Shown here: piece by piece, positions 9,495 through 17,842 of the stretch | How the letters are laid out: each line of letters begins with the position of its first letter | Numbering within the stretch: position 1 is the stretch's first letter | DNA from: Profundibacterium mesophilum KAUST100406-0324 | Lineage (GTDB): Bacteria; Pseudomonadota; Alphaproteobacteria; Rhodobacterales; Rhodobacteraceae | DNA: 64,000 bases | Direction of reading: 5' to 3' | NCBI RefSeq assembly: GCF_009835145.1 | Contig: NZ_APKE01000015.1 | Span: 1-64,000 of the forward strand | Made by a program: the position numbers and the translations under genes | Notes under the pieces: generated by a model | Told to the model about the DNA's origin: nothing | The model's input: the letters and a program-made list of their open reading frames with translations, nothing else | Database searches by the model: none

Positions 9495-10253
9495 GGCAAT
9501 ATCTCTCCAGCAGCGCCGAAGCGCCGTGGTGGCAGGGTCGGATTGGGTGAAGGGTTGCGGCCGCGCGGGCGATCACAGTGGCGGCAGGTCTTCCTTTCTG
9601 GGCGGGAGGTGTCGCATGGCGGTCCGTATCCTTGGGATGTGGCGGTCAGGTCGAATCGGTCTGGTCGGCACATGGCCTGTAGAGTTGGTGTGCGAGGACA
9701 GGTCCCGCGGCAGCTCCGCAGCATTCGATGCGAAACTATGTAAATACTGTTAGAAGTATTCCGGCAAACAAGTGTGACCCGGCGTTATTCATGAACTCCG
9801 GTTAATATGTTTTAAGAATGATACATCACTCGTGAAGTTTCCTTGTAATGAGCCAAGTAGAGACATGAACAGGCCACAATTGCGCCACAATCGCGCAGGG
9901 GCCCCAAGGGGCGCCAAAACTGCTCATTCGAAAGCTTAAAAGCGGTTTGAGGACGCTGTTGAGGGGCCGGGATACGCGGCGCGGTTGATTGCCTTCCAAG
10001 ATAAAACCACAAGCAGGCTGTTGGACCAACGGGGCTTGAAGTGGTAAATCCATCCCGAGGCGGCCTGCGGCCGGCCCCCCTTAAGGCAGTGGGACAAGCA
10101 TGCTGCGAACAACCTGTATTCAGGTGGGGAGTTCGAAGCCGCCGGGGGAGTAAGATCGAGGCAGCGGTGCGATCATCCCGGCGGGCGGCTCCGCCTTGGA
10201 GCAGGGGGGATGTCCCGGCATGTCCACGGCCCACGTGGCGCGGCGGGGATGCA
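9495..10253. other. Gene-free stretch upstream of the giant surface gene
   Basis: Nothing convincing codes here. The segment 9730-9860 is markedly AT-richer than its surroundings and is the likely place for the minus-strand promoter of the giant surface protein, although no confident -35/-10 pair was found. The part from 9890 to 10210 has short GC-rich inverted repeats (for example GGCGGCTCCGCC near 10184-10195) but no recognisable RNA family. Confidence 0.5.
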
Positions 10254-10290
10254 CAAAAAAAGGGCGGGGTTTGCAGTGATGCCCCCGCCC
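10254..10290 (-). terminator. Rho-independent terminator of the Myb-like gene
   Basis: Read on the minus strand, GGGCGGGG (10290-10283) pairs with CCCCGCCC (10269-10262) across a 13-base loop, followed at once by seven T. It lies 23 bp beyond the stop codon of the 10314-10661 gene. Confidence 0.85.
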
Positions 10291-10313
10291 GAAAGTACGT
10301 TGCCGCTCGATAA

Positions 10314-10661
10314 CTAGCGCATGGTGGAAAAGGTCAAGCGCCTGAAGAGTGATGACGGGAGCGTGATCCGGGGCCAGCGCCGCGGCGGCGCGCAGGCCTC
10401 GACCTCGGCGCGCCAATAGGCGATCTCGTCTGTGACGATTTCCCATTCGAACCCGCTTGCGCGTCCCGAGCTCAGCTCCGCGCGTCCGGTCGCGACCTGC
10501 GCCCTGGCATGCGCGAGCCTGGCGCCGGAGCGGGTCAGGACATCGAGCCGCGCGGCGATCTCGTCGCGGCTGCGGGGTGGATCGCCCGCGCGGGTATTGC
10601 CAAGTCCCACCCGGTGCCAGCGCATGAGTGCCCGATCCTGCTCGGCGGTCCATACGGTCAT
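10314..10661 (-). CDS. Small Myb/SANT-like protein of unknown function
   Basis: Encodes 115 residues from an ATG at 10661 preceded by GGGGGAG eight to nine bases upstream; the open frame extends 23 codons further but without a ribosome site. Residues 1-37 (MTVWTAEQD..., then MRW, then SRDEIAARL) have the tryptophan spacing and the helix end of a Myb/SANT-type helix-turn-helix, so DNA binding is possible. The rest is charged, with a C-terminal basic segment, and was not recognised. A strong terminator follows. It stands alone between the surface genes and the pca operon, separated from pcaB by 111 bp. Confidence 0.6.
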   Translation of the reverse strand: MTVWTAEQDRALMRWHRVGLGNTRAGDPPRSRDEIAARLDVLTRSGARLAHARAQVATGRAELSSGRASGFEWEIVTDEIAYWRAEVEACAPPRRWPRITLPSSLFRRLTFSTMR

Positions 10662-10772
10662 CACGTCGTCTCCCCCAGTTGCCGCGCACCAGCGCCGGAT
10701 CAAGCCATTAACGCGCCCTTTGCCTAACAATTGGTAAAGAACGCATTGCGCCGCCGGGGAAGGGGCGGCGCC

Positions 10773-12116
10773 TCATCCGCGTGCCGCCGCCCGCTGCGCG
10801 GCATGGTCGGCGAAGGCGCGTGCCTGCCTGGGGGCGTCACCCAGCTGCGTTTCCGGCCGGGTAAGGGCAGTCCAGTCGCCGCCCGGATGGTCGCGTTCGA
10901 GCAGGTCGGCAAGGGGCGTGCCCTGCGCGGCGGCCTCCGCGCAGAGCCGCTTGATCTCCTGTTGCGCCTCCGGCCTTGGAAGGCGCGCGGCAAGCGCGAA
11001 GGAGAGCGCCTCGGCATGGATGAGGCCCGGCGGCGTCTCCAGGGGCGCGCGCATCGCGGTGATATCGGGCGCGAGCCCCGCGCAGAGCTCCTCGGCGATC
11101 TGCGTGGCACGGCCGAGCGCCATGCACAGGGGCGGCAATGCGAGCCATTCGCCGAACCAGGCCGCACCGTCGCGCTGCTGCCGGTGCACGAGCCCCTCCT
11201 GCAGCAGACCCGACAGCCCGGCCGCGTGGCGTGCCAGAGCGGCGAGCTGCGCTGGCAGGACCGGGTTGCGTTTCTGCGGCATGGTCGAGGAGGCCCCGGC
11301 CGCGCCGCCGGACAGCTCCTCGATCCCGCTCTGGCAAAGCAGGCCGGCATCCTCGCCGATCTTGCCAAGGCTCCCCGCAACGGCGGCGATCCATGTGGCC
11401 AGTTCGGCGATCCGGTCGCGCTCGGCGTGCCAGCTGGCCTCCGGATCCCCGAGGCCGAGCCGCGCGGCAAGGCCCGCCCGGACCCGGGGCCCCTGCGCGC
11501 CCATCATCGACAGCGTGCCCGCCGCCCCCGAAAGGGACACCACCAGCAGGCGCGGCCGCATCTCCTCCAGCCGGTCCAGATGCCGCAGGAGCGGGCGGCC
11601 CCATTCGGCGGCGACCGCGCCGAAGCTCGTCGGAGCGGCGAGCTGGCCATAGGTGCGCCCCGCCATCGGCGTCTCGGCATGATCGCGGGCCAGCGCGCCC
11701 AGCGTTTCGAGAATCGCCGCGAGCCGTTCCTCCCACAAATCGAGCGCCCGGCGCAGGCGCAGGACGAGCCCCGTCTCCATGATGTCCTGGCTGGTCGCGC
11801 CCCAATGCACGAAAGGACGGTGCTCGGGGCCGGGGATCGCCGCGCGGAAAGCCTCCAGCAGGCCAGGCACCACGACACCGTTGCGGGCGGTCTGCGCGCT
11901 CAGCGCGCCCGGGTCGATCGCCGCCTCCATCGCGGCGCGCCGGATCGCGGGGCCAGCGAGATCGGGGATCAGCCCTTCCTCGGACTGAACCTCGGCGAGG
12001 GCGCCCCAGACAAGGAGCATGGCCCTGATCTCGGCGCTGTCGGTGAAGAGCGTTCCGGTCCGCGGGTCGTGCCAGAACCCCTGGTAGAGGGCGCTTGCGA
12101 AGGGCGCGCCGCTCAC
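10773..12116 (-). CDS. pcaB: 3-carboxy-cis,cis-muconate cycloisomerase
   Basis: Encodes 447 residues of the fumarase/aspartase (class II fumarate hydratase) superfamily. The signature SSTMPQKRNP is present near residue 270, and HWGATSQDIMET near residue 104 is the conserved substrate-binding stretch found in PcaB and adenylosuccinate lyases. PcaB converts 3-carboxy-cis,cis-muconate to 4-carboxymuconolactone in the protocatechuate branch of the beta-ketoadipate pathway, in the cytoplasm. The start at 12116 overlaps the preceding hydrolase gene by 4 bp (ATGA), and it is the last gene of this operon. Neighbouring pcaD supports PcaB over adenylosuccinate lyase. The usual partners pcaC, pcaG and pcaH are not in the window. 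Confidence 0.9.
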   Translation of the reverse strand: MSGAPFASALYQGFWHDPRTGTLFTDSAEIRAMLLVWGALAEVQSEEGLIPDLAGPAIRRAAMEAAIDPGALSAQTARNGVVVPGLLEAFRAAIPGPEHRPFVHWGATSQDIMETGLVLRLRRALDLWEERLAAILETLGALARDHAETPMAGRTYGQLAAPTSFGAVAAEWGRPLLRHLDRLEEMRPRLLVVSLSGAAGTLSMMGAQGPRVRAGLAARLGLGDPEASWHAERDRIAELATWIAAVAGSLGKIGEDAGLLCQSGIEELSGGAAGASSTMPQKRNPVLPAQLAALARHAAGLSGLLQEGLVHRQQRDGAAWFGEWLALPPLCMALGRATQIAEELCAGLAPDITAMRAPLETPPGLIHAEALSFALAARLPRPEAQQEIKRLCAEAAAQGTPLADLLERDHPGGDWTALTRPETQLGDAPRQARAFADHAAQRAAARG

Positions 12117-12820
12117 GAGGCGATCTCGCTCAGAAGGGCGGCGAGCCGTTTGGGGCTCGCAAAGAAGGGGGAGTGGGAAACCGGCAGCGCATGAACGTCC
12201 TCAGGGGGCCAGTCGCGTGTCATCTCCGCCTGGAACTCGGGCGGTATGGCACGGTCGTCGTCACACCGGATGTAGCTGCGCGCGATGCCCGCCCCGCGCC
12301 CGGTCCGGCGCAGCGGCGTGGCCTGGGGGCGCATCGGCTGCGGGCACAGATGCGCGCGGGCATAGTCGAGCGTGCCCTCGGGGCAATCGTGGTAGAAGAG
12401 TGCGCCGACCATGTCGGGATCGAACCCCATGGTGATGCGGTCCGGCGCGATGCGGATCGCCGGGGCGAGGGGCTGGCGCGCGGCACTGCGGCGCATGTCC
12501 GCAAGCGATTCATCGCCGCGCGGGACATAGGCGCACAGGTAGACGAGGCGCGAGATATGCGAGGGGTCGTTCTCGGCGGCCTGGGTGATCGGGTAGCCGC
12601 CCATCGAATGTCCCACGAGGACGGTCGGCCCCTCGAGCGCATCGAGGATCGCCTGCGCGTAGCTCTCGAGCGTGGCCTCGGCCGGATCGGTGGGATCGGC
12701 GCCATGCGATGGCAGGTCGATGGCGCGGGCGCGGTGTCCGAGGGCGACAAGCTCGGGGATCACGTCGCGCCAGCACCACGCGCCATGGCAGGAGCCGTGA
12801 ACGAGGAGGAAATCGGTCAT
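12113..12820 (-). CDS. Alpha/beta hydrolase, methylesterase/EstC-like
   Basis: Encodes 235 residues. The N-terminus MTDFLLVHGSCHGAWCW carries the oxyanion HG motif of the plant methylesterase/hydroxynitrile lyase-like and EstC group of alpha/beta hydrolases. The nucleophile elbow is GHSMGG (about residue 78), and the catalytic His is likely in SHSPFF near the C-terminus. ATG at 12820 was chosen because the family motif starts at once and AAAGG lies about 11 bases upstream; the longer frame adds 54 Pro/Arg-rich residues. The stop overlaps pcaB by 4 bp. Substrate unknown; it may release an aromatic acid feeding the pathway, which is inference. Confidence 0.75.
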   Translation of the reverse strand: MTDFLLVHGSCHGAWCWRDVIPELVALGHRARAIDLPSHGADPTDPAEATLESYAQAILDALEGPTVLVGHSMGGYPITQAAENDPSHISRLVYLCAYVPRGDESLADMRRSAARQPLAPAIRIAPDRITMGFDPDMVGALFYHDCPEGTLDYARAHLCPQPMRPQATPLRRTGRGAGIARSYIRCDDDRAIPPEFQAEMTRDWPPEDVHALPVSHSPFFASPKRLAALLSEIAS

Positions 12821-12911
12821 GTTCGTCAACCTTTCGGAAAGGGCCCTCGCCGCCGGGATCCGTGCGCGCCGTGGCGCGGGGCGCTGGGGCAGGGGCGTTT
12901 GGGATGGGCGG

Positions 12912-13703
12912 TCAGCGTGGATGCGCGATGCGCGCGAGAAAGGCGTTGAGCCGCGCGGCGAACGCGTCCGGCCGCTCGACATTGGGCAGATGGCCCGCGC
13001 CGCGGATCAGCGCGAATTCGGCGCCCGGAATGAGCTGCGCGGTTTCGCGCACGAGATCAGGCGGGGTGGCTCCGTCCTCGTCGCCGGCGATCACCAGGGC
13101 CGGCAGGCGCAGCGTGGCCGTGGCGGCCAGCAGGTCGCAGCCGGCGATCGCCGCCGCGCAGCCCGCATAGCCCTCGGGCGGCTGCCGCTCGAGCATGGCA
13201 CGCCATTGCGCAAACTCCGGCAACCCGCGAAAGGCCGGCGAGAACCAGCGCTCGAGCACGCCCGGCGATAGGGCGGACATGCCGCCGCGCGCCACCGCCT
13301 CGATCCGGTCATGCCACATCTGCGCGGTTCCGATCTTGCTCGCCGTGCTCGCCAGGACCACGCCGCGCAGAAGATCGAGCCGCTTGACCGCGAGACCCTG
13401 CGCGACCATCCCGCCGATCGAGAGGCCGACAAAGACGCAGTCGCGCACCCGCAGGTGATCGAGGAGACGCTCGGCATCGCGCACCAGGGTCCCCATCTTG
13501 TAGGGCGCCGGGGGACATCCGCTCAGCCCGTGCCCGCGCATGTCGTAGCGGATGATCCTCAGCCCCGCCGGAAGATGCTCCAGAAGATCGTCCCAAAGCC
13601 GCAGATCGGTTCCCAGCGAGTTGGCGAAAACCAGCGCTGGCGCCTCCCTCGGCCCGGTATCGCGGTAATGCAGATCGACATCGTCGAGACGCATGATGCT
13701 CAT
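12912..13703 (-). CDS. pcaD: 3-oxoadipate enol-lactonase
   Basis: Encodes 263 residues of the alpha/beta hydrolase fold: FANSLGTDLRLWDDLL near residue 30, RYDMRGHGLS near 55, nucleophile elbow GLSIGG near residue 94, acidic residue in AGDEDGATPP and histidine in GAGHLPNVERP near the end. These are the classic PcaD landmarks. It hydrolyses 3-oxoadipate enol-lactone to 3-oxoadipate. The start at 13703 overlaps the dehydratase stop by 4 bp (ATGA); an internal ATG three codons in is a lesser alternative. Pairing with pcaB in one operon supports the assignment. Confidence 0.9.
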   Translation of the reverse strand: MSIMRLDDVDLHYRDTGPREAPALVFANSLGTDLRLWDDLLEHLPAGLRIIRYDMRGHGLSGCPPAPYKMGTLVRDAERLLDHLRVRDCVFVGLSIGGMVAQGLAVKRLDLLRGVVLASTASKIGTAQMWHDRIEAVARGGMSALSPGVLERWFSPAFRGLPEFAQWRAMLERQPPEGYAGCAAAIAGCDLLAATATLRLPALVIAGDEDGATPPDLVRETAQLIPGAEFALIRGAGHLPNVERPDAFAARLNAFLARIAHPR

Positions 13704-14725
13704 TCTGTGCCTGCTCCGTCCATGCCCGTGTCGAGTATGGCGAGCGCCCGCGTGAAGAGAACGGGGTCGACATTGCCGCCGGTCGCCACCGCGATCACCG
13801 TGTCGCCGGGGCAGTCGCGCGCCTTGTAGAGCGCGGCGGCAAGGGCGACCGCGCCGCCGGGCTCGAGTACCAGCTTGAGGCGCAGGAACGCCTCCCGCAT
13901 GGCCTGCATCGCCTGCAGGTCCGTGACCGCGAGGCCGGGGCCGCAGAGCCGCTTGAGGATCGGGAAGGTCAGCATGCCGGGCCGTGGCGTGACGATGGCG
14001 TCGCAGATGCTTCCCGCCGCGGCCGCGTTGTCGACATGACTGCCGCGTTCGAGCGAGCGCGCCGTGTCGTCGAAGCCCTCCGGCTCGACCGGGCGCACCC
14101 GCAATCCGCTGCGCCGCGCCTCGAGCGCGAGGGCGATGCCCGCGGTCAGCCCGCCGCCGCCGCAACAGACCAGCACATCCGTGCCGCCGCCGCCGATGCC
14201 GAACTCCTGCGCCTGCGCCGCGATCTCGAGCCCCGCCGTGGCCTGCCCGGCGATCACCTGCGGATCGTCGAAGGGCTTGACCAGGGTCAGTCCGCGCGCA
14301 CGGGCCATCTCGTCACCAAGTGCGTCGCGGTCCTCGCTCAGGCGGTCGTAGAGGACGACCTCGGCGCCGAAGGCCCGCGTGTTGGCGATCTTCAGGGCCG
14401 GCGCGTCGCGCGGCATGATGATGACGCAAGGACAACCCCACAGCGATGCCGCCCGCGCCACGCCCTGCGCGTGATTACCGGAGCTGAAGGCGATGACGCC
14501 CCTGGCGCGCTGCTCGGGCGGGAGGGCCGAGAGCGCCGACCAGGCGCCGCGGAACTTGAAGCTTCCGGTATGTTGCAGCGCCTCGGCCTTGATCAGCACG
14601 CGCTTGCCCGCGATCTCGTCGAGGAAGGGCGAGCCGAGCAGGGGGGTGCGCCTGACATGGCCCGACAGGCGCGCCTCCGCGGCTTCGATCATCGCGGCAT
14701 CCACCGCCTCCTGCGTGCCCGTCAT
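13700..14725 (-). CDS. Threonine/serine dehydratase-like PLP enzyme
   Basis: Encodes 341 residues of the fold-type II PLP family. The PLP lysine lies in HTGSFKFRGA (about residue 55), the asparagine loop is SSGNHAQGVA (about residue 83), and the phosphate-binding loop is CGGGGLTAG near residue 187. No C-terminal ACT regulatory domain is present, so it resembles catabolic threonine dehydratase or serine racemase rather than biosynthetic IlvA. It overlaps its neighbours by 4 bp on both sides (ATGA), a sign of tight co-translation with pcaD. An amino acid enzyme within an aromatic-catabolism operon is unexpected; related enzymes also act on hydroxyaspartate or diaminopropionate, so substrate is open. 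Confidence 0.8.
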   Translation of the reverse strand: MTGTQEAVDAAMIEAAEARLSGHVRRTPLLGSPFLDEIAGKRVLIKAEALQHTGSFKFRGAWSALSALPPEQRARGVIAFSSGNHAQGVARAASLWGCPCVIIMPRDAPALKIANTRAFGAEVVLYDRLSEDRDALGDEMARARGLTLVKPFDDPQVIAGQATAGLEIAAQAQEFGIGGGGTDVLVCCGGGGLTAGIALALEARRSGLRVRPVEPEGFDDTARSLERGSHVDNAAAAGSICDAIVTPRPGMLTFPILKRLCGPGLAVTDLQAMQAMREAFLRLKLVLEPGGAVALAAALYKARDCPGDTVIAVATGGNVDPVLFTRALAILDTGMDGAGTE

Positions 14726-15546
14726 TGCGTGATCCGCGCCAGCCATGCACGCAGCGCGGCCAGTGCCTCCGGCTCGTCGAGGAAGGGGATATGGCCGCGG
14801 CCGGGCACCTCGGCGAAGATCATGTCGGGCCGCTTCGCGCGCATCCGCGCGGCGGTTTCGGCGGAGAGCAGGTCGGAATTGGCCCCCCGGATCAGCGCAA
14901 GGGGCAGGCCCTCCATCGCGTCGAAGAGCGGCCATAGATCGGGCGCGGGCTGCGCGCCGGCTGCGGCAAGCGCATCGGCAAGGGCGGGATCGTAGTTGAT
15001 GCGCAACCCGCCATCCACCGCGTCGTAATGCTTGCGCACCTCCTCGTCCCAGCGCGACTGCGGCACGGCCTCGAACCCCGCCATCAGGGAGGACCGCGCC
15101 ATGGCCGCCTCGGCATGGGTTTTCTGGGCGGGGTTGCGCCCGACATAACCCATGATCGCCCCGAGGCCCGCGGTATCGAGTTCGGGACCGATATCGTTGA
15201 GGCAGACCCCAGCCAGGCGCTCCTTGGCGGTCGCGGCGAGCAGCATCGCGATCATGCCGCCACGCGAGGTGCCGAGGAGCGCCGCGCGCTCGAGCCCGAG
15301 ATGATCGAGCAGCGCAAGGACGTCGCCGGCCTCGGTGGGCACGGTGTAGCTCGGCGCGCCCGTCCACTCGGAGCGCCCGCGTCCACGGTAATCCGGCCGG
15401 ATCAGCCGCACCCCGTCCAGATACGGCGCCACGTAGTCGAAATCGCTGCTGTTGCGGGTCAGGCCGGACAGGCACAGCAGCGGCAGGCCCTCGCCCTCGT
15501 CGAGGTAATGCAGGTTGGCACCGTCGGGTGCTGAGAAATTGGGCAT
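14722..15546 (-). CDS. Alpha/beta hydrolase
   Basis: Encodes 274 residues. Landmarks: LLCLSGLTRNSSDF (oxyanion strand, about residue 23), RPDYRGRGRS near 50, nucleophile elbow GTSRGG near 93, and a C-terminal catalytic His in VPGRGHIPFLDEPEAL. The pattern matches the enol-lactonase/homoserine-acetyltransferase-like group of hydrolases widespread in Rhodobacterales; the substrate is unknown. ATG at 15546 shares one base with the stop of the upstream dehalogenase remnant (TGATG), and its own stop overlaps the dehydratase start by 4 bp. It may be the first intact gene of the operon. Confidence 0.75.
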   Translation of the reverse strand: MPNFSAPDGANLHYLDEGEGLPLLCLSGLTRNSSDFDYVAPYLDGVRLIRPDYRGRGRSEWTGAPSYTVPTEAGDVLALLDHLGLERAALLGTSRGGMIAMLLAATAKERLAGVCLNDIGPELDTAGLGAIMGYVGRNPAQKTHAEAAMARSSLMAGFEAVPQSRWDEEVRKHYDAVDGGLRINYDPALADALAAAGAQPAPDLWPLFDAMEGLPLALIRGANSDLLSAETAARMRAKRPDMIFAEVPGRGHIPFLDEPEALAALRAWLARITQ

Positions 15547-16121
15547 CAGGCGACAAGCTCCGGTATTTGCGGCAAGGGGGTGAGACAATGATCGGGGGTG
15601 GCGGAAGGGCGGTCGACCGGCGCCCCGGCGCGGTTGACCCATGCGGCGCGGGAGCCGTGACCCGCCGCCGCCTCCCAGCCGTCCAAGGAGACGATGGGCA
15701 CCTGCGCCGGGGCGCAGCCGAACCGCACTCCGACGAAATCGTGGTCCTGCGGGGCGGGCTTGAAGATACCGATGCTCTTCACCGATAGCTCCCGAGCCGA
15801 TGCTCGATCCCGGAGGAGCGCACCGTCCCCGGCAGCATTTCCGCAGAGCCGTTCGAGGATGTCGCCGTGTTGTATCCGGCATCCTTGAGCACCCGAAGCA
15901 TTTCGGCAGCCTCCGCGAACGGCTCCAGCTCCCAGCAGAGATCGAGCGGTTTCTGGCGCAGGTCCGCGGCCTCGCGCAACCCGGCGGCCTCCACCGCACA
16001 ATCGCGCCCGCCCTGCGTGGCACGCCAGCCGGCCGCCAGCTCCTCCCGGTGATCGGCACGCGGCCACGTTCATGCCGGACAGCGTTCCGCAGGCATCGAA
16101 AACGCAGGTGGTGATCGGCAT
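15546..16121 (-). pseudogene. Broken haloacid dehalogenase type II gene
   Basis: The remnant starts MPITTCVFDACGTL, the HAD motif I of (S)-2-haloacid dehalogenases, but the reading frame then changes. ADHREELAAGW and LCWELEPFAEAAEMLRVLK...SSNGS (HAD motif II, Ser-Asn-Gly) are read in a second frame between about 16060 and 15780. The first frame resumes for SIGIFKPAPQDHDFVG and WVNRAGAPVDRP (motifs III/IV region) to the stop at 15546. At least two compensating frameshifts and a missing stretch between motif I and the cap domain make it non-functional as read. Family length is about 225 residues; here 192 codons remain. Its stop overlaps the hydrolase start by one base, so it was once the head of this operon. 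Confidence 0.8.
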
Positions 16122-16413
16122 CGGGCCCTCCCCGGGAACGACAGGCTCCGGCGCCGCGGGAGGCGAGGCCGGCCATGCTCGCGGCGAGCGTGCCATAGGG
16201 CCGTTCGAGGGGGAAGGCCCCCCGTCACGCCAAGGCAGGGGCAAGGCGAAAGCGGGACGGCGCCGGGCAGGATGGCGCCGGACGGGGCGGGATTTTCCCC
16301 GTATCCCGGGTTTACAAACGCGCCTCCACTCCCCACCTTTGGTCCTTCGCCGATGCACCCGCCGAGACTGGCGGCCCTCGCAATCCAATTTCCTCTATAG
16401 ATCAGGAGTACCC

Positions 16414-16842
16414 ATGGCTCAGGCAAAGTCCGGAGATACCGTCCTCATGCATTACAACGGCACCCTTGCCGATGGCAGCACCTTCGACAGCTCGAAAGGT
16501 CGCGATCCGCTCGAATTCACCCTTGGCACCGGCCAGATCATCCCCGGCCTCGACCAGGCGGTGACAGGCATGGAAGCGGGCGAGAGCAAGACCGTGACCG
16601 TCGAGCCGGAAGAGGCTTATGGCGACCGTGACCCGGCCCGTGTCCAGACCGTGGCCCGCAGCCAGATCCCCGATCACATCCCGACCGATCCGGGCACTCA
16701 GCTTCAGGTTCAGACCCCCGAGGGGCAGACCGTTCCGGTGATCGTGGCCGAGGCCAGCGAGGAGGAGGTGACGCTGGATGCGAACCACCCGCTCGCCGGC
16801 CAGGCCCTGACCTTCGAGGTCGAGCTCGTCGAGATCAAGTGA
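16414..16842 (+). CDS. FKBP-type peptidyl-prolyl isomerase, SlyD-like
   Basis: Encodes 142 residues. The FKBP domain is interrupted by the insert-in-flap typical of SlyD: VLMHYNGTLADGSTFDSS at the N-terminus, PLEFTLGTGQIIPGLDQAVTGM near residue 31, EEAYGDRDP near 69, then the flap domain and closing HPLAGQALTFEVELVEI. It catalyses cis-trans isomerisation at prolines and acts as a cytoplasmic folding factor. The His/Cys-rich metal-binding tail of E. coli SlyD is absent. AGGAG at 16404-16408 sets the start. It is convergent with the fab operon, and a hairpin lies between them. Confidence 0.9.
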   Translation: MAQAKSGDTVLMHYNGTLADGSTFDSSKGRDPLEFTLGTGQIIPGLDQAVTGMEAGESKTVTVEPEEAYGDRDPARVQTVARSQIPDHIPTDPGTQLQVQTPEGQTVPVIVAEASEEEVTLDANHPLAGQALTFEVELVEIK

Positions 16843-16905
16843 TCCCGGTGCGCGTCCCGCGGCTGAACGGGCCGGGCAGGGGCGTGCGCTAATACCATTT
16901 GCACC

Positions 16906-16942
16906 GAGAATGGCCCGCCGATTGACCCGGCGGGCCATTCTC
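16906..16942. terminator. Hairpin between convergent FKBP and fabI genes
   Basis: A 14-bp perfect inverted repeat (GAGAATGGCCCGCC at 16906-16919, GGCGGGCCATTCTC at 16929-16942) with a 9-base loop lies between the two convergent genes. No U-run follows on either strand. Confidence 0.6.
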
Positions 16943-17046
16943 GTGTGGCAGCCCGCCGTTTGGTCCGCCGGGGGGCGGCCCGGCGACCGGGGCAAGGCAT
17001 ATGAGCCGGAGGCGCGGCCGATTTGGCGGCCGCACGTGTCCCGCGA

Positions 17047-17838
17047 TCAGCCGATATTGCCGGCCTGCGGCATTCCCAGAACATGATAGCCTCCATCGAC
17101 CATGACGATCTCGCCGGTCGTGCAGGCGCCGTAATCGGAGGCGAGCCATGCTGCCGTGCCGCCGACCGCCTCGAGCGTCGCGTTATGGCCCAAGGGGGCG
17201 TTCTGGTCGGTATGCTTGAACGTCTTGCGCGCGCCGCCGATTGCCGCGCCGGCCAGCGTCTTCATCGGGCCGGGCGAGAGCGCGTTGACGCGGATGCCGT
17301 CGGGGCCGAGATCGTTGGCAAGATAGCGTACCGCGGATTCCAGCGCCGCCTTGGCCACGCCCATCACGTTGTAGAAGGGCGTCACGCGATTGCTGCCCTG
17401 GTAGGTCAGGGTCAGGATCGTACCGCCCTCGGGCATCAGGGGGCGGGCGCGGCGCGCCACGTCGATCAGCGAGTAACAGCTGATCGAGAGCGAGTTGCGG
17501 AAGTTCTCGCGGCTGGTATCGACGAAGCGGCCCGCCAGTTCCGACTTGTCCGAATAGGCGATCGCATGGACCACGAAATCGATCGTTCCCCAGCGCTCCT
17601 TGAGCGTGTCGAAGGCCCGGTCGAGCGAGGCATCGTCGGTCACGTCGCAATCGACGAGGATGTCGCTGCCCACCGAGGCGGCGAGCGGCTCGACGCGCTT
17701 GCCGAACGCCTCGCCCTGGTAGGTGAAGGCGAGCTCGGCGCCCTCGGCAGCCATGGTCCGCGCGATGCCCCAGGCGATCGAGCGGTCATTGGCGACGCCC
17801 ATGATCAGGCCGCGTTTGCCGCGCATCAGGTCAGCCAT
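17047..17838 (-). CDS. fabI: Enoyl-ACP reductase (NADH)
   Basis: Encodes 263 residues of the short-chain dehydrogenase fold. The cofactor loop GVANDRSIAWGIA is near residue 13, and the catalytic pair Tyr-x6-Lys lies in YNVMGVAK (about residues 155-162), the FabI variant of the SDR motif. It performs the last reduction of each fatty-acid elongation cycle. The start at 17838 follows a GGAG; the frame continues upstream without support. It is the last gene of fabA-fabB-fabI, 4 bp after the fabB stop. FabI is the target of triclosan-type inhibitors in other bacteria. Confidence 0.93.
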   Translation of the reverse strand: MADLMRGKRGLIMGVANDRSIAWGIARTMAAEGAELAFTYQGEAFGKRVEPLAASVGSDILVDCDVTDDASLDRAFDTLKERWGTIDFVVHAIAYSDKSELAGRFVDTSRENFRNSLSISCYSLIDVARRARPLMPEGGTILTLTYQGSNRVTPFYNVMGVAKAALESAVRYLANDLGPDGIRVNALSPGPMKTLAGAAIGGARKTFKHTDQNAPLGHNATLEAVGGTAAWLASDYGACTTGEIVMVDGGYHVLGMPQAGNIG

Positions 17839-17842
17839 GGGG

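Noticed and set aside
193-9743. Two very long open frames on the plus strand opposite the surface-protein genes (about 193-3696 and 3621-9743)
   Set aside because: They are antisense shadows caused by high GC; their translations are Arg/Ala/Gly-rich without domains, and the minus strand has signal peptides, repeats and ribosome sites.
9812-10234. Minus-strand frames upstream of the giant surface gene
   Set aside because: Composition is unlike coding DNA here, no ribosome site, and the sequence lies in a region better read as promoter and intergenic.
12821-12982. N-terminal extension of the EstC-like hydrolase
   Set aside because: The added 54 residues are Arg/Pro/Ser-rich, and the family motif begins directly at the ATG at 12820, which has its own ribosome site.
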